Source of the DNA: Tractidigestivibacter sp050946515
GTDB lineage: Bacteria; Actinomycetota; Coriobacteriia; Coriobacteriales; Atopobiaceae
Assembly (NCBI RefSeq): GCF_050946515.1
Contig: NZ_JBMNUX010000011.1
Coordinates: 20,015-84,014 of the forward strand
Direction: 5' to 3'
DNA: 64,000 nt
Shown one piece after another: positions 51,214 through 59,869 of the stretch. Below the pieces are notes generated by a model that saw only the letters and a list, made by a program, of their open reading frames with translations, searched no databases and was not told the DNA's origin. The position numbers were made by a program, and so were the translations under genes. The first letter of the stretch is position 1, and each line of letters opens with the position of its first letter.

Positions 51214-53439
51214 CTAGTGCTTAGGATGATACCGCCGGCGCGTGGCATGAGTACTGCCCTTGCGAGCCCCAGCCTTCAGGCGCTTCATGACGTCTTCCTC
51301 AGAGGTGCCTTCAACCTGGCTCTTAAGCTGGACAAGCTGGTCACGGATGAGCGCGGCCTGCTCGTACTCCATGTTCTCGGAAGCGGCGGCCATCTCTTCT
51401 TGAAGCGCCTGGATAATGTGCATGACCTCGTCTTTTGGAAGAGACGCGAGCTCATTGGCAAGCGACTCGGCGCTATCTGTTTGGTCGCTCTCGGAGCCCG
51501 CAAGCGACTCGAACACGCCATGGCTTCCCGTCCCGTGCCTGTCGCGGGTCTTTCCCTCCAAGGTCTTGTTGGCGTCGGCGAGAAATCCCGAGATGTCATT
51601 CATTGCCTTGCGCACCGTCTTGGGCTCAATGTGATGCTCTTCGTTGAACTGCTCTTGGATCTGGCGGCGGCGGCGCGTCTCGGTAATTGCCTCGCGCATG
51701 GAGTCCGTGACGTCGTCGGCATACATGATGACCTCTCCGGAGACGTTTCTAGCCGCGCGACCCATCGTCTGGATGAGCGAGCGGCGGTTGCGCAAGAACC
51801 CCTCTTTGTCGGCGTCCAGGATGGCAACAAGAGAGACCTCCGGGATGTCCAGGCCCTCGCGGAGAAGGTTAATGCCCACGAGCACGTCAATCTTTCCTTG
51901 ACGAAGGTCTCTGATGATGTCGACTCGGTCTAGCGTTGCGGTATCAGAGTGCATGTAATTCACTCGTATGCCCTCGTCGAGCAGGTGATCTGTGAGGTCT
52001 TCCGCCATGCGCTTGGTAAGCGTGGTCACCAGCACGCGCTCGTGACGCGCTGCCCGCTCGCGAATCTCCGAGACAAGGTCGTCAATCTGCCCGCGCACGG
52101 GACGTACCTCGATCTTAGGATCGAGAAGCCCCGTCGGCCTGATGATCTGCTCAACCTCCTGCTGGGAAACCGACTCCTCGTAGTCGCCGGGCGTTGCCGA
52201 CACATAGATAAACTGCGGGATGCGGGCCTCAAACTCGTCGAAGCGCAGCGGTCGGTTGTCGAGCGCCGACGGAAGGCGAAAGCCATGCTCCACAAGCGTG
52301 ACCTTACGCGAGCGGTCGCCCTCGTACATGCCTCGAATCTGAGGAACCGTGACGTGAGACTCGTCGATGATGCAAAGCATGTCCTTGGGGAAGTAGTCGA
52401 TAAGCGTGTAGGGCGGCTCGCCAGGCTTGCGACCATCCAGGTGACGCGAGTAGTTCTCGATGCCGTTGCAGTAGCCCATATTCTCGAGCATCTCGAGGTC
52501 ATAGGCCGTGCGCTGCGAGAGACGCTCTGCCTCGAGCAGGCGACCGGCACTCTTGAGCTCGGCTACGCGGGCCTCGAGCTCTTCTGAGATGGTAGTGAGG
52601 GCATGCGTGATCTTGGGCCTCTCGGTGACGTAGTGCGACGCGGGCCAGATGGGGATGGCATCGTACTCGCGAACCACTTCGCCCGTTACGTTGTCTACCT
52701 CGGAGATCTGCTCGACCTCGTCGCCAAAGAACGAAATGCGCAGAGGGTTGTCCGAGTAGGGCGGAAACACCTCGACGGTGTCTCCGCGAACACGGAACGT
52801 GCCGCGCACGAGCTCATAGTCATTTCTGTCGTATTGGATGTCGATAAGGTTGCGAATGAGGTCATCGCGCTCGAGCGGCACCTTCTTGTCGACGTTTGGG
52901 GCAAGCCCGGCATAGTCCTGGGGGCTGCCGATGCCGTATATGCAGCTGACCGAGGCGACGACAATCACGTCGCGGCGTGAGAGCAGGCTCGATGTTGCTT
53001 GGTGGCGGAGCTTCTCGACCTCCTCGTTGATGGAGGCGTCCTTCTCGATGTAGGTGTCGGTCTGGGGAACGTAGGCCTCTGGCTGGTAGTAATCGTAGTA
53101 AGAAACGAAGTAGACGACGGCATTGTTGGGGAAGACCTCGCGCATCTCAGAGGCAGCCTGCGCAGCGAGCGTCTTGTTGGGCTCCATGATGAGCGTAGGC
53201 TTCTGCACGGCCTCTATGGTCTTTGCCATCGTGAACGTCTTGCCAGAGCCAGTAACGCCCATGAGGGTCTGGTAGCGAAGCCCGTCCTTTACTCCCTGCG
53301 CAAGCTTCTCAATGGCTTGGGGCTGATCGCCAGCAGGCTCGTACGGTGAGACGACCTTAAGCGGCTCTCCCTCGCCTTCAACACCAAAGCGCTTGAGCTC
53401 CCCGCCAACGCGCTCTACCCCTTGTGTGACGTCAGCCAT
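51214..53439 (-). CDS. uvrB: Excinuclease ABC subunit B
   Basis: 741-aa DNA helicase-like subunit of nucleotide excision repair. Walker A MGVTGSGKTFTMA, the beta-hairpin region SYYDYYQPEAYVPQTDTYIEKD, DESHVTVPQ, the C-terminal helicase motifs (NLLREGLDIPEVSL, QTMGRAARN) and the UVR motif near 660-700 (EMAAASENMEYEQAALIRDQ) are all present. A 60-residue stretch before the UVR motif and a basic tail RRRYHPKH make it slightly longer than usual. ATG 53439 follows GGAGG. It is divergent from the unknown gene at 53582. Confidence 0.97.
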   Translation of the reverse strand: MADVTQGVERVGGELKRFGVEGEGEPLKVVSPYEPAGDQPQAIEKLAQGVKDGLRYQTLMGVTGSGKTFTMAKTIEAVQKPTLIMEPNKTLAAQAASEMREVFPNNAVVYFVSYYDYYQPEAYVPQTDTYIEKDASINEEVEKLRHQATSSLLSRRDVIVVASVSCIYGIGSPQDYAGLAPNVDKKVPLERDDLIRNLIDIQYDRNDYELVRGTFRVRGDTVEVFPPYSDNPLRISFFGDEVEQISEVDNVTGEVVREYDAIPIWPASHYVTERPKITHALTTISEELEARVAELKSAGRLLEAERLSQRTAYDLEMLENMGYCNGIENYSRHLDGRKPGEPPYTLIDYFPKDMLCIIDESHVTVPQIRGMYEGDRSRKVTLVEHGFRLPSALDNRPLRFDEFEARIPQFIYVSATPGDYEESVSQQEVEQIIRPTGLLDPKIEVRPVRGQIDDLVSEIRERAARHERVLVTTLTKRMAEDLTDHLLDEGIRVNYMHSDTATLDRVDIIRDLRQGKIDVLVGINLLREGLDIPEVSLVAILDADKEGFLRNRRSLIQTMGRAARNVSGEVIMYADDVTDSMREAITETRRRRQIQEQFNEEHHIEPKTVRKAMNDISGFLADANKTLEGKTRDRHGTGSHGVFESLAGSESDQTDSAESLANELASLPKDEVMHIIQALQEEMAAASENMEYEQAALIRDQLVQLKSQVEGTSEEDVMKRLKAGARKGSTHATRRRYHPKH

Positions 53440-53581
53440 CCGTGCCTCCAACCCCATGATTCGAGTTAGGACTTCGAGTGTATACCATGCCCGCTATGCA
53501 AACAAGTGTTCTATTTATGAACCTGAGCGAGAACCAATTAGTGTCCGGTCTGACAGTAGAATGGTCACAGGAGGAGGCATC

Positions 53582-55909
53582 ATGACTGAACGCCAGGCAA
53601 CGAGCACGACAAACGTATTCGAGCGCGCAAGAAAGACCTTTGTCCTGCAGGTTGTGGGGCTCGGGCTGCTGCTTGTTGGAACTGCTGGCGTAGCGGCAGA
53701 CGAGAAATCTCCCCTTGCCTTTGTCCTTGAAGTCATAGCGGTCGTTGGCCTCGTTTTGCTCGTTGTAAGCGCGGCGCACCTGACCGCCCTTACGTCGCAG
53801 CAGAAGAAGGAGAACCAGATGCAGGAGCTTGAAGCTGAGAAAACCAGAAGGACCCGCATCACATCTGAGCTGTCAGAGATGCTTCTGCGCGCCGACAACG
53901 TTGTCGCAACGCTTGCCAATCTGGTTGACCACGCAGACGAGCACCCCGAGTTTGCTCTGCTCACCTCTTTGCTCAAGAATGCTGGCATCGAAAGTTGGGG
54001 AGAAGACGCGCCAAAGGCATCGGCGCGCAAGCTTGGCTATAGCGGAAGCTGGTACCTGGTTCCCGCCGACGACGAAATCGGAAGTGTCACCTTCCAAAAG
54101 CTCATGCAGATAGAGCTGTCGCTCAACCTGTGCAGCATCCTCGACGACCGCGAGCAAAAAACGACCGAAAGCCTCGCGGCAGCAAAGGCGGCGCTTGATT
54201 GTGTCCATCTCACGAGCCCGCAAGACAGCGAGATGCGCGCAAGCGTTACGGACATCCTGCTTGCACCGGAACTTGGCGAAGCGGGTGGCGAATGGCGTTG
54301 TCGCATGTCGTTTGCAGACTTCATTGAGGCCGTGAAGACCCCCTTCCGCCTCTCCGTCAAATTCCAATCAAGCGTAGCTGCTCATACGCTATGCGCACAG
54401 ATATGCGTGCCCTCCCCCAGCTGCTTTGCTCCCCTTGAGCCAAGCAACGGAGTCGAGCGAGAAAAGCTTGCCCGAGGCTACGCGCTGAGGTCTGCGCTTT
54501 TGGTCGCTCGCGGGGCATTTGAGTCAAGCACCTCAATCGAGCGCGTCTGCGTCAATTGCCACGACGAGCTTCGAAACGACATCATCCTGTCGCTTGACGT
54601 CACAAAAGAGACCCTGACGCCACTTTTCGCAGCGCTTAATGGCACAAGCTGCGCCGACGAGCTTCCCCAGAGCGCAAGCGTCCGTATTGCTCCGCAGGAC
54701 AAGGCGTGGGGCACCGCGGTCATTCCTTTCATGCGAAGCTCCGACCCCGCGCTGAACGATCCGGAGCGCCGTCAGTGGCCAGAAGAGCAGGATGCTGTTT
54801 GCAGCGAAGAGCTCGAGGAGGCAACAGGAGCGCACAATATCTCCGAGCTTGGAATCAACGACCCTCGCGAGGTCGCCTGGCACAAGCTCTCAAAGAGCCT
54901 TGGCAGCTCCACGGCCGAGGCCGTCTCGACGTTGATTGACCTTCAGCATCAAACCGACGACGCGCTGGTGAAAAACGCTTGCGAACGCACGGTAAAAGCG
55001 CTGGTAGATGGTACTATCGAGTCAGCATCGAAAGACGATGTCGCCCCCGTGTTTCTCACAGGCGAGCCTCTCGACAAGATCGTCGAAGCTACCCGCCGAA
55101 ACCTCGGAAGCAACAGCCCATCGGAAGAGCTCGCACAGCAGAGCACTGACCAGCTTGTACGGGCTCTCGAGCAAGTGTACGACTCCGGAATTTACCAGGA
55201 CACGGACGAAGAGGTCCATCGCTTCTTCAACTCCGCCAACGAGCGCATCGTCTATAACCTCTGCGAGAAGGACGACGACCGCCGCGTGGTGCTTGTGCCC
55301 GACACGTACTACGTCGCAAACCTGACCGCTGCCAACGCCCTCTGCGCGTTCGACCGCTACGACGATGCGCTCCCCTACGCGGACGAACTCTGCCGCCTTT
55401 CCCCATACGGCGAGGACGCCGCGCTCAACAAGGCCGCAGTGCTCATTGGCCTCTCTCGCACGTTCGATGCCGAAGACTTGATTAAGCGCACAATCGACAA
55501 TGCAATTAATGCGCGACAGCTCAGCCGCTGCTTTGCCGAGCTCGCCTACGTTGAGTGGAAGCTCGGGCGTGGAATGACAGCGGTTGCGTGCTACGAGCGC
55601 GCCCTGCAGGTATGCGCTGTGGAGCGCCCCCTCTTTGAGCGTAGCTATGCCGAGCTTCGCGCAACTGACCCAACGCTTTCAGAGCTCACCGAAGAGCAAG
55701 CCACGGCAGAGTTCGAGGAGAAGCACATACCCTTTGGCAATCCAGAGGCGATTCGTGACCGCCTCATCAAGGCGCTCGCCGCCTGCGTTGACAGCCAGTG
55801 CTTTCTCACGGCCGGCGGAATAGGCAAGGCGCTCATGCTGGGGCTTGCAAGCGACCCGCTCCAAGACGTGGTCGCCTCTCTTGAAGTGCAGCAAGACGCA
55901 AACGCTTAG
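53582..55909 (+). CDS. Membrane-anchored protein with TPR-like C-terminus, function unknown
   Basis: 775-aa protein that I do not recognise as any named family. Residues 17-75 hold two transmembrane helices, followed by a charged coiled coil (QQKKENQMQELEAEKTRR). The middle (about 100-560) is a long soluble region without visible catalytic motifs. The end (about 590-730) shows helical TPR-like repeats (ALCAFDRYDDALPYADELCRL, AELAYVEWKLGRGMTAVACYERAL). The start ATG 53582 has AGGAGGAGG upstream; the open frame extends further but overlaps uvrB. It ends overlapping coaE on the other strand by four bases. Possibly a scaffold or stress-sensing membrane protein (inference). Confidence 0.75.
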   Translation: MTERQATSTTNVFERARKTFVLQVVGLGLLLVGTAGVAADEKSPLAFVLEVIAVVGLVLLVVSAAHLTALTSQQKKENQMQELEAEKTRRTRITSELSEMLLRADNVVATLANLVDHADEHPEFALLTSLLKNAGIESWGEDAPKASARKLGYSGSWYLVPADDEIGSVTFQKLMQIELSLNLCSILDDREQKTTESLAAAKAALDCVHLTSPQDSEMRASVTDILLAPELGEAGGEWRCRMSFADFIEAVKTPFRLSVKFQSSVAAHTLCAQICVPSPSCFAPLEPSNGVEREKLARGYALRSALLVARGAFESSTSIERVCVNCHDELRNDIILSLDVTKETLTPLFAALNGTSCADELPQSASVRIAPQDKAWGTAVIPFMRSSDPALNDPERRQWPEEQDAVCSEELEEATGAHNISELGINDPREVAWHKLSKSLGSSTAEAVSTLIDLQHQTDDALVKNACERTVKALVDGTIESASKDDVAPVFLTGEPLDKIVEATRRNLGSNSPSEELAQQSTDQLVRALEQVYDSGIYQDTDEEVHRFFNSANERIVYNLCEKDDDRRVVLVPDTYYVANLTAANALCAFDRYDDALPYADELCRLSPYGEDAALNKAAVLIGLSRTFDAEDLIKRTIDNAINARQLSRCFAELAYVEWKLGRGMTAVACYERALQVCAVERPLFERSYAELRATDPTLSELTEEQATAEFEEKHIPFGNPEAIRDRLIKALAACVDSQCFLTAGGIGKALMLGLASDPLQDVVASLEVQQDANA

Positions 55910-56562
55910 CGGCTTTCCGTGGACTTAGCGCTGGATTTGTCGAACTTGCCGGAGGGCCAGCCCTCCGACGCGCGGCTCTGCCACCACGCACGCACCTGAC
56001 TTGCAAGCTCGTCTCTGCTCCCGTCATTCACGATAACGGTATCGGCATGCGCACGCAGCCACTCGTCTGTCGGCTGTTTCGCTACGCGACGCTCAAAGTC
56101 ATCGAGGTCCATGCCACGCTCGAGAGCGCGCTTGCGCCGCAATTCCATGGGGCAGGTCACCAATAGCACCTCGTCGGCCAAGTCCATCATGGATTGCATG
56201 CGATCGAGGAGGGGCACCTCGACCAAGCAAACTTCCGGAGCAGACTCGCAGCATCCCTCGTCAAGCGCGGTGATGAGGGCGTCGCGGATATACGGAAGCT
56301 CGATTGCCTCGAGCTTTCTTGTCGACTCTTCGTCGCAGAAGGCGCGCTTTGCCAAAAGACCGCGATCGAGCGCCCCCGTCTGCGAATCCACAAGATCTGA
56401 TCCAAAAGCAGCCGCCACTTCGTCCAGGCAGGAGGAGTATGGCGCGAGCACTGAGCGCGAAACCTGGTCAAGGTCTATCCTCCAGGCCCCCAGCCGCTCA
56501 AGCTCGCGACCAACCGTCGACTTGCCCGAGGCGATGCCGCCCGCGAGAAAGACCTTGTACAT
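55906..56562 (-). CDS. coaE: Dephospho-CoA kinase
   Basis: 218-aa P-loop kinase for the last step of coenzyme A synthesis. Motifs: KVFLAGGIASGKSTVG, RIDLDQVSRSVL (dephospho-CoA site), VEVPLLDRM and the LID region RRKRALERGMDLDDFERRVAKQ. ATG 56562 is placed seven bases after AGGAGG; a GTG at 56568 is nearer to it. The last 15 residues are Ser/Lys-rich. It overlaps the end of the convergent TPR gene by four bases. Confidence 0.94.
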   Translation of the reverse strand: MYKVFLAGGIASGKSTVGRELERLGAWRIDLDQVSRSVLAPYSSCLDEVAAAFGSDLVDSQTGALDRGLLAKRAFCDEESTRKLEAIELPYIRDALITALDEGCCESAPEVCLVEVPLLDRMQSMMDLADEVLLVTCPMELRRKRALERGMDLDDFERRVAKQPTDEWLRAHADTVIVNDGSRDELASQVRAWWQSRASEGWPSGKFDKSSAKSTESR

Positions 56563-56650
56563 CTCCACGCCTCCTAGAAAACTATGACGAAGCCGTGACC
56601 CTGCGAAAGAGCCACGGCTCTACTGTAAAAGCTCTTGCTGTTGCGGAGAA

Positions 56651-57064
56651 CTACGACTTCATTTCAAACTTCTCGTGGCACTTCGGGCACGTCACGCGGA
56701 GCTTTCCCTTGCCGCGCGGAACACGAATTTTCTGCCCGCACTTGGGGCACTTCACATGCTTGTATTCGCGCTTTTCCTTCCAAGCGGCCTTGGGGTTCTG
56801 AATCCATGGGCGAACAGGCCCAAGCGCATTGAGAAACGAGTTGTTCTCCTTTATGCGCGCATAGACGTTCTTGGAGCACATACGCCATATGGCATAGATG
56901 ACCAGCGCAAGGGCTATGAAGCTCAGCACGGACGACTGTGGGGTAAACAAGCTGATAATAATCAGGATGAAAGAGATGACGACGCAAAACGATGCCAAGT
57001 CGTCTGGTCCGCGCCTGCCGTTCATGAACTTCTGAGACCAGTTGTTGCTGCTGCCTGATGCCAT
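56651..57064 (-). CDS. Small membrane protein with zinc-ribbon tail
   Basis: 137-aa protein. Two transmembrane helices (about 24-62), a linker, and a C-terminal zinc ribbon with KCPKCGQKIRVPRGKGKLRVTCPKC (shown as CPKCGQKI ... CPKC). The RVPRGKGKLRVTCP pattern is common in small actinobacterial and clostridial zinc-ribbon membrane proteins of unknown role. ATG 57064 has GGGGAG upstream. Monocistronic, with a terminator-like hairpin upstream (57172-57212) belonging to the peptidase genes. Confidence 0.8.
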   Translation of the reverse strand: MASGSSNNWSQKFMNGRRGPDDLASFCVVISFILIIISLFTPQSSVLSFIALALVIYAIWRMCSKNVYARIKENNSFLNALGPVRPWIQNPKAAWKEKREYKHVKCPKCGQKIRVPRGKGKLRVTCPKCHEKFEMKS

Positions 57065-57171
57065 TGGGCTTCTCCCCGTCCGTCGGTCAGTCGACCAGAT
57101 ACAGACTCATGTCTACCCAAGAGCACAGCAAGAATGACTCGCGATGCGACCTTCACAAAACAGATGTGGGA

Positions 57172-57212
57172 AAGCCGGCGCCCGCTGAGCTAGACAGCAT
57201 CGGCGCCGGCTT
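57172..57212 (-). terminator. Hairpin downstream of the M42 peptidase gene
   Basis: AAGCCGGCGCC (57172-57182) pairs with GGCGCCGGCTT (57202-57212), perfect 11-base arms. The plus strand continues TTTTCG and the minus strand CTTTCCC, so it could end transcripts in either direction. Confidence 0.7.
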
Positions 57213-57259
57213 TTCGCAAGGCAAGGATCGTCCCAACCGCCGCAGGACAAAAAGCGACC

Positions 57260-58315
57260 CTACTCGCCCAGCCCCATCACGTAGCCACGGCAAAGACGCT
57301 CGGTCTGAACCAGCGCGTCGACATGGCAGCGCTCGCGACCGTGGGTGTTCAGGCAAGCCATGCCGAATGCGGCACTCGAAACGTTGTTCGAAGAGTGATT
57401 GGCGGTCGCGGCGTCGGTCGAATAGTGGAAGCAGACCTGCGTGTTCCACTTGCCGTCATCGCAGACCTCGCCCGCAATTCGAATCAGGCGGTTCGTCAGG
57501 TCCCAGTCGTAGGGGCCCTTAGCGTCGGAGGCAATGACGCCGACGTTGTGCTCGTCGGAGGTGTAGTCGGGACCAATAAGCGTGATGTCCATGGCAACGT
57601 ACTCCGAGGCCCCCTCCGGGACATAAGAGCCGCCGAAGCCAATCTCCTCGTAAACGGGGAACGCAAAGACGGTGTCGTGAGCGGGCTTCTCGCCAGATTC
57701 GGCAAGCCAGCGAAGCGTGTCAAGGGCCACCGCGACGGCTCCCTTGTCGTCAATGTGCCGCGAGACGATGTAGCCGTTGCCAAAGGCCTGGAAGTGCGGG
57801 TCGATCGAGACGATCGCCCCCTGCGTCACGCCGAGCGCGCGGGCGTCGTCCGGGCACTTGACGTCGGCAATCAGCGAGACGCTCATCGTGTTCTCGGTGC
57901 GCTCTTCGGTCTTGGCATCCTCGAACACGTGCACGGAGTGCTTGTTGCAGATGACCTGCCCATCAACCTTTCGGCCATCTCGGCAGAGAACCGTGCAGGT
58001 CTCTCCCTCAATGGAGTGGTAGTTGATGCCTCCCAGCTGTCGCACGCGCAGAGTCCCGTCGTCGTTGAATCCGCGAACGACAAGACCCACCGTGTCGAGG
58101 TGAGCGCCAACGCACACGACCTTCTTGTGATCTTTTCCGGGCACGCGCACGTAGGTGGTGCCGCGATTGTCTGCCGTAACCTCATAGCCCAAAGGCTCGA
58201 GCTTCCGCTTCAGATAGGCGCGCGTCTCGGGATAGTAGCCCACGGGGCTTGGCACCTCAACGACCTCTTTCAGAAGCGTAGTCAGGGCCTCGGGCTTGAT
58301 GTCATCAAAGTTCAT
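57260..58315 (-). CDS. M42 family aminopeptidase
   Basis: 351-aa zinc/cobalt peptidase of the glutamyl aminopeptidase/TET type. Metal ligands are in VVCVGAHLDTVG (His/Asp), a bridging Asp in RHIDDKGAVAVAL, the catalytic Glu pair in FPVYEEIGFGG, and later GPDYTSDEH and CLNTHGRERCH. It trims N-terminal residues from peptides in the cytoplasm. ATG 58315 follows GAGGAGAAACC. It lies 73 bases after the peptidase T stop, in the same direction, and both face away from oppA. Confidence 0.92.
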   Translation of the reverse strand: MNFDDIKPEALTTLLKEVVEVPSPVGYYPETRAYLKRKLEPLGYEVTADNRGTTYVRVPGKDHKKVVCVGAHLDTVGLVVRGFNDDGTLRVRQLGGINYHSIEGETCTVLCRDGRKVDGQVICNKHSVHVFEDAKTEERTENTMSVSLIADVKCPDDARALGVTQGAIVSIDPHFQAFGNGYIVSRHIDDKGAVAVALDTLRWLAESGEKPAHDTVFAFPVYEEIGFGGSYVPEGASEYVAMDITLIGPDYTSDEHNVGVIASDAKGPYDWDLTNRLIRIAGEVCDDGKWNTQVCFHYSTDAATANHSSNNVSSAAFGMACLNTHGRERCHVDALVQTERLCRGYVMGLGE

Positions 58316-58388
58316 CTGGTTTCTCCTCATGGGTCAGGCGCGGCCTGACCGCGCCAGGAAGCGCTGCCAGACCGCGACCCTAGGGTTA

Positions 58389-59648
58389 TTACGCCTTAGT
58401 CGCGTCGGGGCTTGCGTAGAGCGCGACGAGCTCCTGCAGCATGTCGACCATGGCCTCGAGCTCGGGAACGGGAACGAACTCGCGCACGCCGTGGGCGTTG
58501 TAGTAGCACGCAGACAGGTTGCCACAGGCAAATCCGCGGAAGGAGAGCTGGCTGCCGTCGGTGCCGCCGCGCATGGGGATGCAGGTCATCTCCTGGCCGA
58601 TGGCGGCGTAGGCCTTGCGCGCGTTCTCAATCAAGTGCTTGTTCTCAGGCTTGCCGACGACCTCGGCAAGGTTGCGATACTGGTCGTGGATGTCAATCGT
58701 GAGCACCTCAGAGCCGTACTCGGTGTTCAGCATCTCAACTGCCTGGCGCATGATTTGCTTGCGCTTCTCGAGGATGGCGTAGTCATGGTCGCGCATGATG
58801 TAGTCGACCTTGGCCTCCTCGCAGTCGCCGCTCATGCGCTCGAGGTAGTAGAAGCCGTCGTAGCCTTGCGTGTACTCAGGGCGCTCCTGCGCGGGGAGCA
58901 GCGCGTTGAACTTGCAGATGGCCTCGGCCGCGTTGATCATGATGCCCTTGGCGGTTCCGGTATGCACGGAGACGCCATTTGCATGCACGTGAGCCTCTGC
59001 CGCATTGAACGTCTCGTAGCAAAACTCGCCCAGCGGACCACCATCAATTGTGTAACCAAATTTGGCGCCGAACTTGTCGAGGTCGAGAAGCGCCGCGCCA
59101 TGGCCGATCTCCTCGTCGGGCACGAACGAGAAGGCCAGAGGCGGGTGCGGCAGCTCGGGGTTCTCGCGAAGACGCGCCATGAGGCTCACGCACTCCGCAA
59201 CGCCGGCCTTGTCGTCTCCGCCAAGAAGCGAGGTGCCGTCGGTGGTGATGATGTCCCAGCCAACCATGCGCTTAAGCTGCGGATTGATGGTCTCGTCGAC
59301 AAAGACCTCCTTGCCGTCGCGGCCGGTGCCCATGACGAGCTTGCCGCCCTCGTAGTGCTGGATCTTGGTGTGAACGGGCGAGCCGTAGCTCTGCCATGCG
59401 GTGTCCATGTGAACGCAGAAGCCAAGAGTCGGAAGGTCCTCGCAGCCTTTGCTGGCCGGCCAGTGCGCAAGCACATAGGCGTGCTCGTCCATGCTCACGT
59501 CTTTGGCGCCCAGCTCATTCAAGTCGTCTACCAGCACTTTTGCAATGTCGAACTGCTCTTTGGTCGAAGGGACCTCCTCGGCGGTCAGCGGGTTCGACTG
59601 CGAGGGGACCTCGCAGTAGCGCACGAACCTGTCAACGACATCACTCAT
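58389..59648 (-). CDS. pepT: Peptidase T (tripeptidase)
   Basis: 419-aa M20B tripeptidase. The metal site CVHMDTAW (HxD), the bridging Asp in LLGGDDKAGVAE, the catalytic Glu in DEEIGHGAALLD, and the end MRGGTDGSQLSFRG are those of PepT. It removes the N-terminal residue from tripeptides brought in by the Opp system. ATG 59648 has GGGAG eight bases upstream; a TTG at 59651 is the other option. It is divergent from oppA and shares its promoter region. Confidence 0.94.
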   Translation of the reverse strand: MSDVVDRFVRYCEVPSQSNPLTAEEVPSTKEQFDIAKVLVDDLNELGAKDVSMDEHAYVLAHWPASKGCEDLPTLGFCVHMDTAWQSYGSPVHTKIQHYEGGKLVMGTGRDGKEVFVDETINPQLKRMVGWDIITTDGTSLLGGDDKAGVAECVSLMARLRENPELPHPPLAFSFVPDEEIGHGAALLDLDKFGAKFGYTIDGGPLGEFCYETFNAAEAHVHANGVSVHTGTAKGIMINAAEAICKFNALLPAQERPEYTQGYDGFYYLERMSGDCEEAKVDYIMRDHDYAILEKRKQIMRQAVEMLNTEYGSEVLTIDIHDQYRNLAEVVGKPENKHLIENARKAYAAIGQEMTCIPMRGGTDGSQLSFRGFACGNLSACYYNAHGVREFVPVPELEAMVDMLQELVALYASPDATKA

Positions 59649-59743
59649 CAAACCATCTCCCTTGCGGTAAGTACATAAGACCTCCCCAACAATACCCCTC
59701 AGGGAGTGGATTGGTGCTTGTTACGGATTGTTTTCGACAATGG

Positions 59744-59764
59744 AAATCATTTTCCAAATGATTT
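59744..59764. promoter_or_regulatory. Perfect palindrome in the pepT-oppA gap
   Basis: AAATCATTT (59744-59752) and AAATGATTT (59756-59764), 9-base arms with a 3-base centre, directly upstream of the oppA promoter and 96-116 bases upstream of pepT. An AT-rich operator candidate for joint control of peptide import and cleavage. Confidence 0.5.
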
Positions 59765-59772
59765 GGCGAACG

Positions 59773-59801
59773 TTTAAGAAAGCCAGACGTCCCGGTATAA
59801 T
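59773..59801 (+). promoter_or_regulatory. Sigma-70-type promoter of oppA
   Basis: A perfect -10 box TATAAT (59796-59801) and a weak -35 TTTAAG (59773-59778) with 17-base spacing, about 70 bases upstream of the oppA start. Confidence 0.65.
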
Positions 59802-59869
59802 TCCTACCACGTTGTTAGTAATTATTTAAACGTAGCGCACGCGTCTATGTGCGGCAGGGAGGGATGCAG

